The position numbers and the translations under genes were made by a program. The notes beneath the pieces were generated by a model that saw only the letters and a program-made list of their open reading frames with translations, did no database searches and was not told the origin of the DNA. 64,000 nucleotides of DNA from Miniphocaeibacter halophilus (lineage in GTDB: Bacteria; Bacillota; Clostridia; Tissierellales; Peptoniphilaceae): NCBI RefSeq assembly GCF_016458825.1, contig NZ_CP066744.1, forward strand, positions 927,868 through 991,867. Reading direction: 5' to 3'. Position 1 is the stretch's first letter, and each line of letters begins with the position of its first letter. Of the stretch, positions 44,360 to 54,271 are shown piece by piece.

Positions 44360-45679
44360 TCATTTTTCTATTTCCTTTTTCACATATTCTAAAGCATCAT
44401 CTTCTGTATAAATATCCGGTGATACTCCATAAATATCAGTAGGTAGAAATTCCTTATTTAGCCTTACAGACAAATCAAATATATAAACCAGCCCACAATT
44501 AGGTAAGGCTAAATAACAATCTCCTACATTCATACCACCGCCGGCATTTCTTCCTACTGTTGTTATATAGTCTATGGAGTTACAAAAATCCATAAAATCC
44601 ATTGCAGCTGAATATACACCTTCATCTACTAAAACCCAGATTCTACCATTAAATATTGGTTCTTCGCCAAAGGGTTTTAAACTTGTTCCTGTCTTTTCTA
44701 AAATAAAGTCAAAGTCCTTACTGTATTTAAATTTTACAATATCTTTTTCATCTAAATCCCTAATATATTTTCTATAATCTTTAGGCACCTTGTAGTATTT
44801 TTCTAATATTTTATTTTCTTTGAATAAGCTAATACTTTTAGCACTTTCAGGTTTTTTAATTAAATATTTCATAATTCTCATCCAATACTGAGAATCCCCT
44901 CCACCATTTCCCCGTATATCAATAATTAAATTTTCTTTTTCATTATTACTCTTAATAAAATTTATAATCCTATTATAACAATCATCATCTGTAGCTGTGG
45001 GATCAAAACTGTATAATCTTATATAAATTGATTTTTCAATATTAGAATTCATATAAGCTTCTGCAGCTTTCAAAGTACTATTATTTTCAGCTTCTAATCC
45101 TAGTTCCTTCTTTACTGTATTTCTTAAATATTTAGTATCTTCTTCTGTAATATTATAAAAAGCTTGTATCCTTTTGTTTTGTACAATACTATCTAGTTTT
45201 TTCTCTTCATATTTTAAAGACTGTAATATTTCTTCTAAATCTTTTTCTATAGATTTTTTATCTCCTCCAAATGATTTATAAAAATACTCTATTTGTTCTT
45301 CTTTTTGAAGTTTATTTATTTCTTCATATAAATATGAATATTTTAAAAGACTCATATACTGTCCCTTTTCATAAGCTCCTAAATGGGCTATAGTTCTACC
45401 ATTTGTAATATTATAAATAATATTATTATAAAAATTTATAATTTTATCTTTATTTCCATAATCCAAGTCATCTAATTTAACTTTATGTTCTTCTTTTATT
45501 TTCTCTAATCTATTGTCCTCATTTAAAAAACTATAGTAGGGAAAAGCCTCTTCTAAAGTTTCCCAAAAATAATTGTAATCTTCAATTTTGGGATCTCTAA
45601 TGATTTTGTATGTAAATACCCCTAAAATTCCTACAATTATAAATATAATAATTCCAAATGCTATTCTTTTCTTTTTCAT
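44360..45679 (-). CDS. S41 family peptidase, membrane-anchored
   Basis: A 439-residue protein: one N-terminal membrane segment (residues ~4-24), a helical middle part, then a C-terminal S41/Tsp core (LIIDIRGNGGGDSQYW, IWVLVDEGVYSAAMDFMDFC, TVGRNAGGGMNVGD). The nucleophile is expected to be the Ser of YSAAMDF. No PDZ domain is evident. Probably extracytoplasmic, cleaving peptides or damaged envelope proteins. Length is moderate for the family. Confidence 0.82.
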   Translation of the reverse strand: MKKKRIAFGIIIFIIVGILGVFTYKIIRDPKIEDYNYFWETLEEAFPYYSFLNEDNRLEKIKEEHKVKLDDLDYGNKDKIINFYNNIIYNITNGRTIAHLGAYEKGQYMSLLKYSYLYEEINKLQKEEQIEYFYKSFGGDKKSIEKDLEEILQSLKYEEKKLDSIVQNKRIQAFYNITEEDTKYLRNTVKKELGLEAENNSTLKAAEAYMNSNIEKSIYIRLYSFDPTATDDDCYNRIINFIKSNNEKENLIIDIRGNGGGDSQYWMRIMKYLIKKPESAKSISLFKENKILEKYYKVPKDYRKYIRDLDEKDIVKFKYSKDFDFILEKTGTSLKPFGEEPIFNGRIWVLVDEGVYSAAMDFMDFCNSIDYITTVGRNAGGGMNVGDCYLALPNCGLVYIFDLSVRLNKEFLPTDIYGVSPDIYTEDDALEYVKKEIEK

Positions 45680-45762
45680 ATTTAACTCCTATTAAACTTG
45701 TTAATTATATATTATACCAATTAAATATATATTATTCTTATGAACTTCTGCAAATATACAAT

Positions 45763-45788
45763 AAAAAAAGCCTATGGCAGAGCCATAG
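45763..45788 (-). terminator. Terminator after the ABC permease gene
   Basis: CTATGGC (45772-45778) and GCCATAG (45782-45788), with a T run on the minus strand (AAAAAAA at 45763-45769 on plus). It abuts the permease stop at 45790. Confidence 0.8.
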
Positions 45789-45789
45789 A

Positions 45790-47376
45790 CTATTCTTCGT
45801 TTACAAATTCCATATTTCCATATAGTTTTGAACTTAAGCTTAATCCTATAAGGGACATAATAAATAAAAATGCTAATACTACTAAATATACGATGAAAAT
45901 ATTTTTAGTAATACTAAGGAAAAGACCTAAAAGGAAACCTCCCAGTACTAGAACTAGCATATCTATTCCTAGCATAATAAATTCTGCAATTGTCTTACCG
46001 ATTTTTCCACCAATTACCTCCCGTAATATTAAGTCAACATATAGTATTGTAGCGTGAACCATAAAATACAGTATTGCATTTAAGGGAATAAGGTATAAGG
46101 GTAGACCAAATATTAAATTAATTGGTAGCACCAAGGCAAGTCCCTGTATTAAATTCTTTATATTTTGTAGTAGTGTAGCATAAAACACCTTGTTTTTTGT
46201 AGTGTCCGGAATTAAATATATATAGTAATTATCAAATTCTTTTCTCCAAGAATTCATTTTTCTGAAAAATATTGCCATATATGCTGATGCTCCATAAATA
46301 ACAATTGCCATAGTTTTTACATCGATTTTTGCATCTTCCATTTTAAATATTATTCCAAAAATTACACTTATGGTTAAAAATATTATAGCTTTCCCATACC
46401 TGCTTAATAGGGAAATCTTTTTAAATTCATCTACTTGTTTATAAAAAATTGCCTTTGATAATTTCCCCTTTGTTGAAAAATCTATTTTTCTAGCTTTTGT
46501 TTTTTCTCCCACTACATGAATGCCGCCATCCTTGCTTTTCTGCATAGCTTTTTCATATTCCTCTGAAAAGGACATGGCATCTTCATAAAATTGTCCGGTG
46601 GATTTCATTTTCTTAGCTATGGTAAATAATACTATTCCTGAAGTAAAGTATAAAATACTGGCTATAACATTAAAAGTACTAGGTCCTATTAAAACAAATT
46701 TTAAAAATCCTATTTCCCAGCCGAATATAGGAATTATTAATATAAGATCTCCTGTTAGGAAATTCATAATATTTTTTACACTAAAACCCTCTTGTATTAT
46801 TTTATAGGCCAATAAAGTTAATATGACTAGAAGTATTCCAAATACAATATACTTTATAATATTCTTTCCCTTGTTTGTTAAACTTTCATTTCCATACATA
46901 ATTACTGCTAAGGATATTTGTATAAGATTTGAAAATATCAATCCTGTTATTGCAATTATCGAAGCTTTTAAAAGCGGAATATTAAAAATAAATACAGCTG
47001 CTACAAAGAAAATTATATATTCAACAATATATATCAGTAAATATTTTGCCATTCCATAAACTATTATAGATTTTGGTGAACTGGGGCCTGAAAAAATAAA
47101 ATTAATATCCGCTTCTTTAAATACAAGGCCCTTTCTTTTTAAATAGGTTAAGCTTGAAGGTAATTCTAAAAATATTAATAACAAGGCATATATTGAAATA
47201 TATCCTTTAACATTATCTAAACCAAAGGTTTTAATTATATCTTTGAAAAAGAATGGTATCATAATAAAATACAGTACAAGAAAAATCATTCCTATGCTCT
47301 TTAAAGGCCTTCTTTTAAAGTTCTTTAACCTGTTAATAAAAGTTCTCTTATAATAATATAAAAATCCCTTATTCAT
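45790..47376 (-). CDS. Putative ABC exporter permease
   Basis: A 528-residue polytopic membrane protein (about ten or more segments) with the pattern of the putative ABC exporter family (PF16962-like): MNKGFLYYYKRTFINRLKNFKRRPLK at the start and SGPSSPKSIIVYGMAKYLLIY near residue 95. The start overlaps the ATPase stop in ATGAATAA. The substrate is unknown. Confidence 0.75.
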   Translation of the reverse strand: MNKGFLYYYKRTFINRLKNFKRRPLKSIGMIFLVLYFIMIPFFFKDIIKTFGLDNVKGYISIYALLLIFLELPSSLTYLKRKGLVFKEADINFIFSGPSSPKSIIVYGMAKYLLIYIVEYIIFFVAAVFIFNIPLLKASIIAITGLIFSNLIQISLAVIMYGNESLTNKGKNIIKYIVFGILLVILTLLAYKIIQEGFSVKNIMNFLTGDLILIIPIFGWEIGFLKFVLIGPSTFNVIASILYFTSGIVLFTIAKKMKSTGQFYEDAMSFSEEYEKAMQKSKDGGIHVVGEKTKARKIDFSTKGKLSKAIFYKQVDEFKKISLLSRYGKAIIFLTISVIFGIIFKMEDAKIDVKTMAIVIYGASAYMAIFFRKMNSWRKEFDNYYIYLIPDTTKNKVFYATLLQNIKNLIQGLALVLPINLIFGLPLYLIPLNAILYFMVHATILYVDLILREVIGGKIGKTIAEFIMLGIDMLVLVLGGFLLGLFLSITKNIFIVYLVVLAFLFIMSLIGLSLSSKLYGNMEFVNEE

Positions 47377-48067
47377 CTTCTTCTCCTGTTAATTCAAAGA
47401 ATAATTCCTCTAAGTCCTTATCTCCCATTTGATTTTTATAATATTGTCCTACTTTTCTTCCTTCTTTCATAAGTATCATCATATCCCAAACATCTTCAAC
47501 CATTTCCAGCATATGGGTACTTATTAAAATAGTACAATTTTTTTCCTTTAATTCTTTTATTATGATTTTCAATTCTTTAATTGCCTTAGGGTCTAAACCA
47601 ACCATTGGTTCATCTAACATTATTACTTCCGGTTCAACTGCTAAGGCACAACATATACTAACTTTTTGCATCATACCTTTTGAAAGTTCATCCCCTAATT
47701 TGTCCTGTTTATCCGTTAGGTCAAATCTTTTTAAAAGAGAATCAATTTTTTCATTATCTATTTCTAATCCATAGGCCTTTAAAATATATACTATGTGTTC
47801 CCTTACTGTTAATAGTGGAAACATTGCCGGTATTTCCGGAATATAACCAAAAACCTTTTTTGCCTCTATGTCTTTATTTGGTAGGTTATTTATTTTTATT
47901 TCTCCTGTATATCTTAAAAGCCCGGCTACAGACTTTATTATTGTAGATTTACCTGAGCCATTTGGTCCAATTAAAACTCCAACTGTACCATTTTGTATAT
48001 CAAAACTAACATTATCTACTGCTAGTGTTTTATTATATTTTTTACTAAGTCCAATAACATCTAACAT
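47369..48067 (-). CDS. ABC transporter ATP-binding protein (exporter)
   Basis: A 232-residue ATPase: Walker A GPNGSGKST, signature LSKGMMQKVSICCAL (degenerate LSGGQ), Walker B VIMLDEP, and the H-loop STHMLEMVE. Partner of the permease that overlaps its end. The family includes antibiotic or lipid exporters; no clue to the substrate. Confidence 0.92.
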   Translation of the reverse strand: MLDVIGLSKKYNKTLAVDNVSFDIQNGTVGVLIGPNGSGKSTIIKSVAGLLRYTGEIKINNLPNKDIEAKKVFGYIPEIPAMFPLLTVREHIVYILKAYGLEIDNEKIDSLLKRFDLTDKQDKLGDELSKGMMQKVSICCALAVEPEVIMLDEPMVGLDPKAIKELKIIIKELKEKNCTILISTHMLEMVEDVWDMMILMKEGRKVGQYYKNQMGDKDLEELFFELTGEEDE

Positions 48068-48195
48068 ATTATACCTCCCTTTTGTATCTATTTAATAGTA
48101 CACTATATCAATTGCTTTTTCAATGCTTTTTCACACTTAATGACTAAAGTAATGTTTTTAAATATAATTTTTCAACAAGCAGTATTAAATAAATT

Positions 48196-48223
48196 TAAAA
48201 AGACGCAGATTAACTCTACGTCT
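48196..48223 (-). terminator. Terminator after murJ
   Basis: AGACG/CGTCT with inner AGA/TCT pairs (48201-48223), followed on the minus strand by TTTTTAAATT. It lies just past the murJ stop at 48231. Confidence 0.7.
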
Positions 48224-48230
48224 CTTAGTT

Positions 48231-49757
48231 TTATTTCTTTAAAATATTATTTATTTTACTTTTAAATCCACTTATTATATTTTCCAACTCTTCTACTTTA
48301 AATATATGAATTAAAACAAAATAAACTACTACTGCTACAATAATAGCAGCTATTAAACTAAGTATTGTTGCTAATTTATCTACTAATAATCCATATACAA
48401 GGTAAGATATTAACCCCATTATTAAACTTGCTGCTAGCATTTTTAAGTTTTCTATAATAAATTCTTTGGTTCCATTAAATTTTCCAATTTTCTTCCTAAG
48501 TCTTATTATTAACATTCCAGCTCCAATTATAGAGCCTAAGGATGTACCTAATGCCAGCCCCGGTAGTCCAATAACATTTGCTGCTAATACACTTAAAACC
48601 AAATCTATTACTAAGGTAAATAAGGAATTAACAGTTGGCGTTCTTGTATCCCTTAGTGAGAAAAAAGCCTTGGAAAATATATTCATAAAGGCTATTCCAA
48701 CTAACCCTAAAGAATAAAATTGTAGGGTTAAAATTGTTAATGGAGTAGCTTCCGGTTTCCACTCCCCCCTATTAAAAACTACATTTACAATAGGCCTTGC
48801 AAAAATTATTAAACCTACTATTGCAGGATATATTAAAATATTCATTGAGTTTAAAGATGATAGTATACTATTTTTAAATTTACTTATTTTTCCGTCTGCA
48901 GCATTTGAACTTAAGGTAGTGTAGGCTACAGTTGACACTGCCCCTATTACAACTGCATTTACAAGTTCACTTAACTGTGAACCATAGTACATAATGGACA
49001 GTCCGCCATCTGATAAATAATAGGTAGCTAGACCTTGATCTATTAATTTTCCAATGCTGTTAATAGATACTCCAAATATTACCGGTAAGGCCAGATAGAT
49101 CATCCTTTTTATATTTTCATCTTTTAAGTCGATTTTTGCTGTCCACTTAAAGCCTGTATTTTTTACAGCCGGAATATAGGGAGCATACTGCACAATAGTA
49201 CCAATACAAAGTCCTATAGGAAGTAGATAAATATTAATTTTTGCACCAAGTATTATTGCTATTATAATAAAAGTATTCAAAATAAATACTTGTAAGGCAG
49301 GAACTATAAACTTATTCTTAGCGTGTAAATAACCTTGGTATACAGTAGAAATTGATGTTGCAACAAGACTAATTAAGGTAATTCTTAAAAAATTAACTGC
49401 TAAGTTGTGGGTTTCAGGAGTAAATTTATATATTTTTGTTAAGACACCTGCAAATATTTCAGAAAAAACCAAAAGTATTATACCTATTACAATACTAATA
49501 TTTCCTAAATTACTGGTAAATCTATTTGCTATTAAATAGCCTTCTTCCTTTTCCAATTTTTTATAAATTGGAATAAACCCCGTTGCTATTCCTGATGCTA
49601 TAAATGCAAATATAATTGTTGGTATTTGTAATGAAAAATTAAAGGCATCCGCTACCATTCCAGTTCCAAAATACTTGGCTAATAATACACTTTTTAAAAA
49701 TCCTAAAACTTTTGAAACTACTGTTATAATCATTAATATAAATGCTGTTGATTTCAT
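48231..49757 (-). CDS. murJ: Lipid II flippase MurJ (MviN family)
   Basis: A 508-residue MATE-like membrane protein with ~14 segments. The MurJ start SKVLGFLKSVLLAKYFGTGMVADAFNFSLQIP and SGIATGFIPIY are typical. It moves lipid II across the membrane for peptidoglycan synthesis. The gene is alone on this strand; its RBS is not strong (GGAGTAGAAGATG). Confidence 0.9.
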   Translation of the reverse strand: MKSTAFILMIITVVSKVLGFLKSVLLAKYFGTGMVADAFNFSLQIPTIIFAFIASGIATGFIPIYKKLEKEEGYLIANRFTSNLGNISIVIGIILLVFSEIFAGVLTKIYKFTPETHNLAVNFLRITLISLVATSISTVYQGYLHAKNKFIVPALQVFILNTFIIIAIILGAKINIYLLPIGLCIGTIVQYAPYIPAVKNTGFKWTAKIDLKDENIKRMIYLALPVIFGVSINSIGKLIDQGLATYYLSDGGLSIMYYGSQLSELVNAVVIGAVSTVAYTTLSSNAADGKISKFKNSILSSLNSMNILIYPAIVGLIIFARPIVNVVFNRGEWKPEATPLTILTLQFYSLGLVGIAFMNIFSKAFFSLRDTRTPTVNSLFTLVIDLVLSVLAANVIGLPGLALGTSLGSIIGAGMLIIRLRKKIGKFNGTKEFIIENLKMLAASLIMGLISYLVYGLLVDKLATILSLIAAIIVAVVVYFVLIHIFKVEELENIISGFKSKINNILKK

Positions 49758-49785
49758 CTTCTACTCCAATTTATTCCAGAGTAAT

Positions 49786-50595
49786 TTACTTACTCCTTAA
49801 TTCTACAACGACTAATTCCCCTTGGTTAAATACCCTTATTGGTATTAAACTACTGCCTATTCCCCGACTAATTATTAGGCTTGTATTATCCTTCCTATGT
49901 AAACCTTCTGCATAATCCGGAAAAAACCCTTGATTTGGTGCTAATACTGCTCCAATAAAGGGAATTTTTATTTGACCACCATGGGCATGACCGGAAAACA
50001 CTAAATCTACACCAAGTTTTACATATTCTTTAAAATATTCAGGTCTATGAGATAATAATATGTTAAAGTCATCTTCTTTTATTAAGTCCCTTACTTTACT
50101 AAATAAATGCTTTTTCCCATAATATGCCGGGTCATTTACTCCAATAATATTTATTTTAGAATTTTCTTTTTGCACTTCTAAAGAGGAATCCTCAAGAACT
50201 TCTACTCCTATATTTTTCATTTTTTCTATAAATTGTGGAAATTCCTCTAATCTTGATTCATGATTTCCTGTAACATAGTAAACAGGTGCAATTTTTATAA
50301 TTTCCTCTAAGGTTTTTTCCACTACTTTATATTTAGGATTTCTACTGTTAATAATATCTCCAGTAATTAAAATAATATCCGGTTTTGTAGACTTTACCTT
50401 GTTTAAAAAATATTCTTCTTGGAGAAATTTTTTATTATGATAATCAGATATTTGTAAAATTCTATAATTATTAAAACTCTTGGGGATTTTTTTATTTTCA
50501 TAGGTAATTTCTGTTATACCAAGGCTAAAGTTTTCATATATAGTAAAGACTATAAAAATAAGTAAAACAAATAATAATAAATACTTTACTGGCAT
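49786..50595 (-). CDS. Metallophosphoesterase (YkuE/YaeI-like)
   Basis: A 269-residue membrane-anchored calcineurin-fold enzyme. The N-terminus is one membrane segment (KYLLLFVLLIFIVFTIY) after the start at 50595, which has AGAGGA upstream. Metal motifs are ISDYHN, GDIINS, GNHE, and GHAHGGQIKIPF. YkuE/YaeI enzymes act outside or on lipid substrates; specificity unknown. It follows the ACT gene by 4 bp, so the three genes ogt, ACT and this one form an operon. Confidence 0.85.
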   Translation of the reverse strand: MPVKYLLLFVLLIFIVFTIYENFSLGITEITYENKKIPKSFNNYRILQISDYHNKKFLQEEYFLNKVKSTKPDIILITGDIINSRNPKYKVVEKTLEEIIKIAPVYYVTGNHESRLEEFPQFIEKMKNIGVEVLEDSSLEVQKENSKINIIGVNDPAYYGKKHLFSKVRDLIKEDDFNILLSHRPEYFKEYVKLGVDLVFSGHAHGGQIKIPFIGAVLAPNQGFFPDYAEGLHRKDNTSLIISRGIGSSLIPIRVFNQGELVVVELRSK

Positions 50596-50599
50596 TTTT

Positions 50600-50971
50600 T
50601 TATTCCTCTGTAATTTCATAACCATTTCTTTCTAATTCGTCTATAGATTTATTAAGCTCTTCTTTTTTTATTAAAATATAATCTGTATTAAATGTGGAAA
50701 TAACAAATACAGACACCTTAATTTTCGATAACAACTGTGAAATTTTAGCTATTATTCCAACTAGTGAAAAATCTAAAACTCCTTCTATTACCATACATTT
50801 CCAATCTTTTTCAATTTCTGTGGCATTTGAAGGAAGATTTTTTTCTTCACAAACTAAAGATTTTTCCTCATTGGTTTTTCCAATAAATATAAAATCATCA
50901 TTTAAATCTACATATTCATAATTTTCCACTTTACAAACAAGAAAATCCCTATTTAGTACCTTTATTTTCAC
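50600..50971 (-). CDS. ACT-domain protein
   Basis: A 123-residue protein with a C-terminal ACT-like half (VIEGVLDFSLVGIIAKISQLLSKIKVSVFVISTFNTDYILIKKEELNKSIDELERNGYEI) similar to CASTOR/aspartokinase-like ACT pairs. Such proteins bind amino acids. GTG start at 50971 overlapping the ogt end by 23 bp. The role in an operon with DNA repair and a phosphoesterase is unclear. Confidence 0.75.
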   Translation of the reverse strand: MKIKVLNRDFLVCKVENYEYVDLNDDFIFIGKTNEEKSLVCEEKNLPSNATEIEKDWKCMVIEGVLDFSLVGIIAKISQLLSKIKVSVFVISTFNTDYILIKKEELNKSIDELERNGYEITEE

Positions 50972-51425
50972 TATATTTTTCCTCTAATTCCAATAATCTT
51001 TTCTTTATGGAAAGTCCTCCACCATATCCTACAAGCTTTCTATTTTTACCAATTACCCGATGACATGGAATAACTATTACTATGGGATTTTTATTATTTG
51101 CATTACCAACAGCTCTACAAGCTTTTTCATTACCTATATCCTTAGCTATATCTTCATAGGAACAGGTTTTTCCATAGGGTATTTTCTTTAAAGAGTTCCA
51201 AACCCTATTTTGAAAATCTGTCCCCTTGGTTTTTAAAGGTAAATCAAATTCCTTTCTTTTACCTTGTAAATATTCTTCTATTTGTTTAAAGGCCTCTTTT
51301 GTAAGTTCTGTTTCTAGAAGCTGCCCTTCAAATTTTTTTGTAAAACTAATATTTGTTATACGAGAATTTTCCTCTGCTATATATAAATCACATAAATCCG
51401 TATTATATCTATAATATTTTTTCAT
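50949..51425 (-). CDS. ogt: Methylated-DNA-protein-cysteine methyltransferase
   Basis: A 158-residue O6-alkylguanine-DNA alkyltransferase: acceptor C121 in IVIPCHRVIGKNRKLVGYGGG, recognition helix FQNRVWNSLKKIPYGKTCSYEDIAKDIGNEKACRAVGNANNKN. It repairs O6-methylguanine by transferring the methyl to C121. First gene of a leftward three-gene operon. Confidence 0.95.
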   Translation of the reverse strand: MKKYYRYNTDLCDLYIAEENSRITNISFTKKFEGQLLETELTKEAFKQIEEYLQGKRKEFDLPLKTKGTDFQNRVWNSLKKIPYGKTCSYEDIAKDIGNEKACRAVGNANNKNPIVIVIPCHRVIGKNRKLVGYGGGLSIKKRLLELEEKYSENKGTK

Positions 51426-51505
51426 TTTATATTCCTTTCGAAATTTATATGTACTTTTTTATTATTTTACAAGATATTTATGCTATTTACTTATTATACC
51501 AAAAA

Positions 51506-51525
51506 GCAGCCATATATATGACTGC
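51506..51525 (-). terminator. Terminator after the molybdenum hydroxylase operon
   Basis: GCAG-C-CATATATATG-A-CTGC hairpin (51506-51525) with TTTTT following on the minus strand. It lies just beyond the large-subunit stop at 51532. Confidence 0.7.
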
Positions 51526-51531
51526 CTAATA

Positions 51532-53823
51532 TTAATATCCTATTATTTTCTTTAATACATGCTCTGCCTTAATCGGTAATTTACTAAACTGTGTTCCAAT
51601 ACCATTTAATAAGGCTCCGTTTATTGCAGGAGCTGGTGTATTTATTACTACCTCTCCAATGGATTTAGCACCAAAAGGTCCCGTAGGCTCATAACTTTCT
51701 TGAAAATCTATTGTTAATTCACCAATATCCTTTCTTGTTGGAATTTTATATTGTAGGAATTCATCAGTTAGAAGTCTTCCTTCTTTTGAATAAACAACAT
51801 CTTCATATAAGGCTAAACCTATTCCCTGTACAACTCCACCTTCAACTTGAACTCTTGCTAAATTTTCATTAATAACTGTACCACAATCCACTACTGCAAC
51901 ATAATTTACTACTTTTACTTGGCCTGTTAAAATATCCGTTTCTAACTCTGCAAAGCCGGCTACATATGGTGGTGGAGATGTGTCTGAACCAAAGGAACCT
52001 GAGCCCATTATGGTCTTTCCTTCAGCACCGGAACTTAATTCCTCTGCCAGATCTTTTAATGACATAACTTCTTTTCCTGTATTAGTCATAATCATTCCCT
52101 TATTAAGGTCCATGTCTCCAAAATAAATACCTGTTTTTTCTGAAGCTTCTTTTAAAATATTTCTCTTTAATTTATTAGCTGCTCTAACTACTGCTCCTCC
52201 CGTTACATATACACCACTTGATGCATAAGAACCTGGGTCATAGGGAGTAATGTCCGTATCGGCGGAAATTGTAATAATATCATCTATATTGCATTTTAAA
52301 ATCTCTGCTGCCATTTGACTTAAAACCGTATCGGCTCCGGCACCGTTGTCTGTTGCACTGATTAAAAGAGAAAAATCCCCCTCTTCATTTAATTTAATAT
52401 TTACCGTTGAAGTATCAATATTTGCAATTCCCGACCCCTGCATAGTAATAGCCATTCCTACAGAACGAATATTTCCATTTGATAAAACCTTAGATGGATA
52501 TTTTTCTTCCCATCCTATTAATTTCCTACCTTTTAAAATACATTCTTCCAACTTTGAACTTAAAATGTTTTGATTATAGGCAAGGGTTGTCTCCCCTTCT
52601 TTTGTAATATTTTTAAGCCTTAATTTACTTGGATCCATGTTTATTTTCTTAGCTAATTCATTTACTGCCGATTCAACAGCAAAACACCCCTGTGTTGCCC
52701 CATAACCTCTAAAAGCTCCTCCCGGAACCTTGTTGGTATAAACTACCTTTCCATGAAATCTTGCAGATTTTAACTTATTGTATAGAGGTAATGACTTATC
52801 ACCAACAAGGCCTAAAGTAGTAAAACCATGTTCTCCATAAGCACCTTGATCAGATAGGGCATCTAAATCAATTACATTTATTCTTCCATCCTCTTCTGCT
52901 CCAATTTTTACCTTAACTTTCATTTTATGTCTTGTGTTTGAAGCTATATAATTTTCTTTTCTTGATAGTTTAATCATACATGGTTTTCCGGTTTTCATAG
53001 TTGCAAAGGCTGCGTATATTTCAGTTACAGATGTTTGCTTACCACCAAAGCCTCCACCTATTCTAGGTTTTATTATTCTAATTTTAGAGGCAGGAATTCC
53101 CAAAGCCACCGATAACTGTCTTTTTATATGAAAGGGAACCTGGGTTGATGTTATAACAGTAAGTCGCATTAAATGATCATAATATGAATAGGACCTATAG
53201 GTTTCCATCATACTATGAGCTTGTTCTTGCATGGTATATTCTTCTTCTATTTTTACCGGAGAATCTTCAAAAGTTTTTTCCGGATCTTCACCAAAGACCT
53301 TATTTATTTCTCCAACAATATTTTTTGAAAGATCATATTTTACAAAATCCTTAGAGCCTTTAAAAAAAGTTCCATCTTCTTCTGAATGTACTTTTATATG
53401 ACTTGTTTCTGATTTTTCAAAATCCAGTAATGGTTCTAAAACCTCATATTTTACCTTAATTAAATTTAATGCCCTATTACATATTTTTTCATCTGCAGCA
53501 ACTACAATAGCCACAGGGTCTCCAACATACCTAACATGTTTATCCAATAATAACCTATCATATGGAGATAGTTCCGGGTAGGTTTGCCCGGCCATACAAA
53601 ACCTGTTTTTAGGAACATCTTCATAGGTGAAAACCCCTTCAACACCAACAGTTCTTTCAGCTCTGGATTTGTCTATACTCTTTATTATTGCATTAGCATG
53701 CGGGCTTCTTAAAAGCTTTACACATAATGTATTTTTAATAGCCAAGTCCTCTGTATATATAGGTTTTCCTAAAGTTATAGCTTCACTATCTATTTTTTTA
53801 ATCTTTTTTCCTATATTCCCCAT
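51532..53823 (-). CDS. Xanthine dehydrogenase family molybdopterin-binding subunit
   Basis: A 763-residue large subunit. The Moco-contact motifs are present: RIGGGFGGKQTS, GGAFRGYGATQGCF, and the catalytic Glu in FGAKSIGE (E724). The N-terminal domain (about 1-120) is the aldehyde oxidase a/b hammerhead. It oxidises purines or aldehydes; the substrate is unknown. It starts one base past the FeS-subunit stop. No Moco biosynthesis genes or maturation factor (XdhC/YqeB-type) in the window. Confidence 0.9.
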   Translation of the reverse strand: MGNIGKKIKKIDSEAITLGKPIYTEDLAIKNTLCVKLLRSPHANAIIKSIDKSRAERTVGVEGVFTYEDVPKNRFCMAGQTYPELSPYDRLLLDKHVRYVGDPVAIVVAADEKICNRALNLIKVKYEVLEPLLDFEKSETSHIKVHSEEDGTFFKGSKDFVKYDLSKNIVGEINKVFGEDPEKTFEDSPVKIEEEYTMQEQAHSMMETYRSYSYYDHLMRLTVITSTQVPFHIKRQLSVALGIPASKIRIIKPRIGGGFGGKQTSVTEIYAAFATMKTGKPCMIKLSRKENYIASNTRHKMKVKVKIGAEEDGRINVIDLDALSDQGAYGEHGFTTLGLVGDKSLPLYNKLKSARFHGKVVYTNKVPGGAFRGYGATQGCFAVESAVNELAKKINMDPSKLRLKNITKEGETTLAYNQNILSSKLEECILKGRKLIGWEEKYPSKVLSNGNIRSVGMAITMQGSGIANIDTSTVNIKLNEEGDFSLLISATDNGAGADTVLSQMAAEILKCNIDDIITISADTDITPYDPGSYASSGVYVTGGAVVRAANKLKRNILKEASEKTGIYFGDMDLNKGMIMTNTGKEVMSLKDLAEELSSGAEGKTIMGSGSFGSDTSPPPYVAGFAELETDILTGQVKVVNYVAVVDCGTVINENLARVQVEGGVVQGIGLALYEDVVYSKEGRLLTDEFLQYKIPTRKDIGELTIDFQESYEPTGPFGAKSIGEVVINTPAPAINGALLNGIGTQFSKLPIKAEHVLKKIIGY

Positions 53824-53824
53824 A

Positions 53825-54271
53825 TTATACCTCTAAATATTTCTGTATAGCTCTCATTTGACTAGCATAGCCTGTACATCTACAGAGATTTCCCATTAAA
53901 TATGTTTTAATTTCCTCATCGGTAAATTTTTTATTCTGTCTTTTCAAGGCTATAACATTCATTATAAAACCGGGATTACAAAAACCACATTGGTCCCCAC
54001 CTTCTTCCGCTAAAAAAGTTCCGAATTTTTTAGCTTCTTCCTGTACACCTTCAATTGTAGTAATATTTTTCCCTAAAGCCCTTAAAGCCAAATATCCACA
54101 GGATAGAATTGGAAGACCGTCAACCCAAACTGTACAAAGACCACAGCTTGATGAGTCACACCCTCTTTTTACACTTGTAAATCCTAAATGTCTTAATACA
54201 TCAATTAGCATTCCTTCAGGTTTTACATGGGTAACATATTCTTTTTCATTAATCATAAGCGATATTTTCAT
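53825..54271 (-). CDS. Xanthine dehydrogenase family 2Fe-2S subunit
   Basis: A 148-residue two-cluster ferredoxin-like subunit. Plant-type cluster Cys: C38, C43, C46, C58 (in CDSSSCGLC). Second cluster: C95, C98 (QCGFC) and C130, C132 (NLCRCTGY). It transfers electrons between the Mo and FAD subunits. The 5' end overlaps the FAD gene by 23 bp. Full-length and intact. Confidence 0.93.
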   Translation of the reverse strand: MKISLMINEKEYVTHVKPEGMLIDVLRHLGFTSVKRGCDSSSCGLCTVWVDGLPILSCGYLALRALGKNITTIEGVQEEAKKFGTFLAEEGGDQCGFCNPGFIMNVIALKRQNKKFTDEEIKTYLMGNLCRCTGYASQMRAIQKYLEV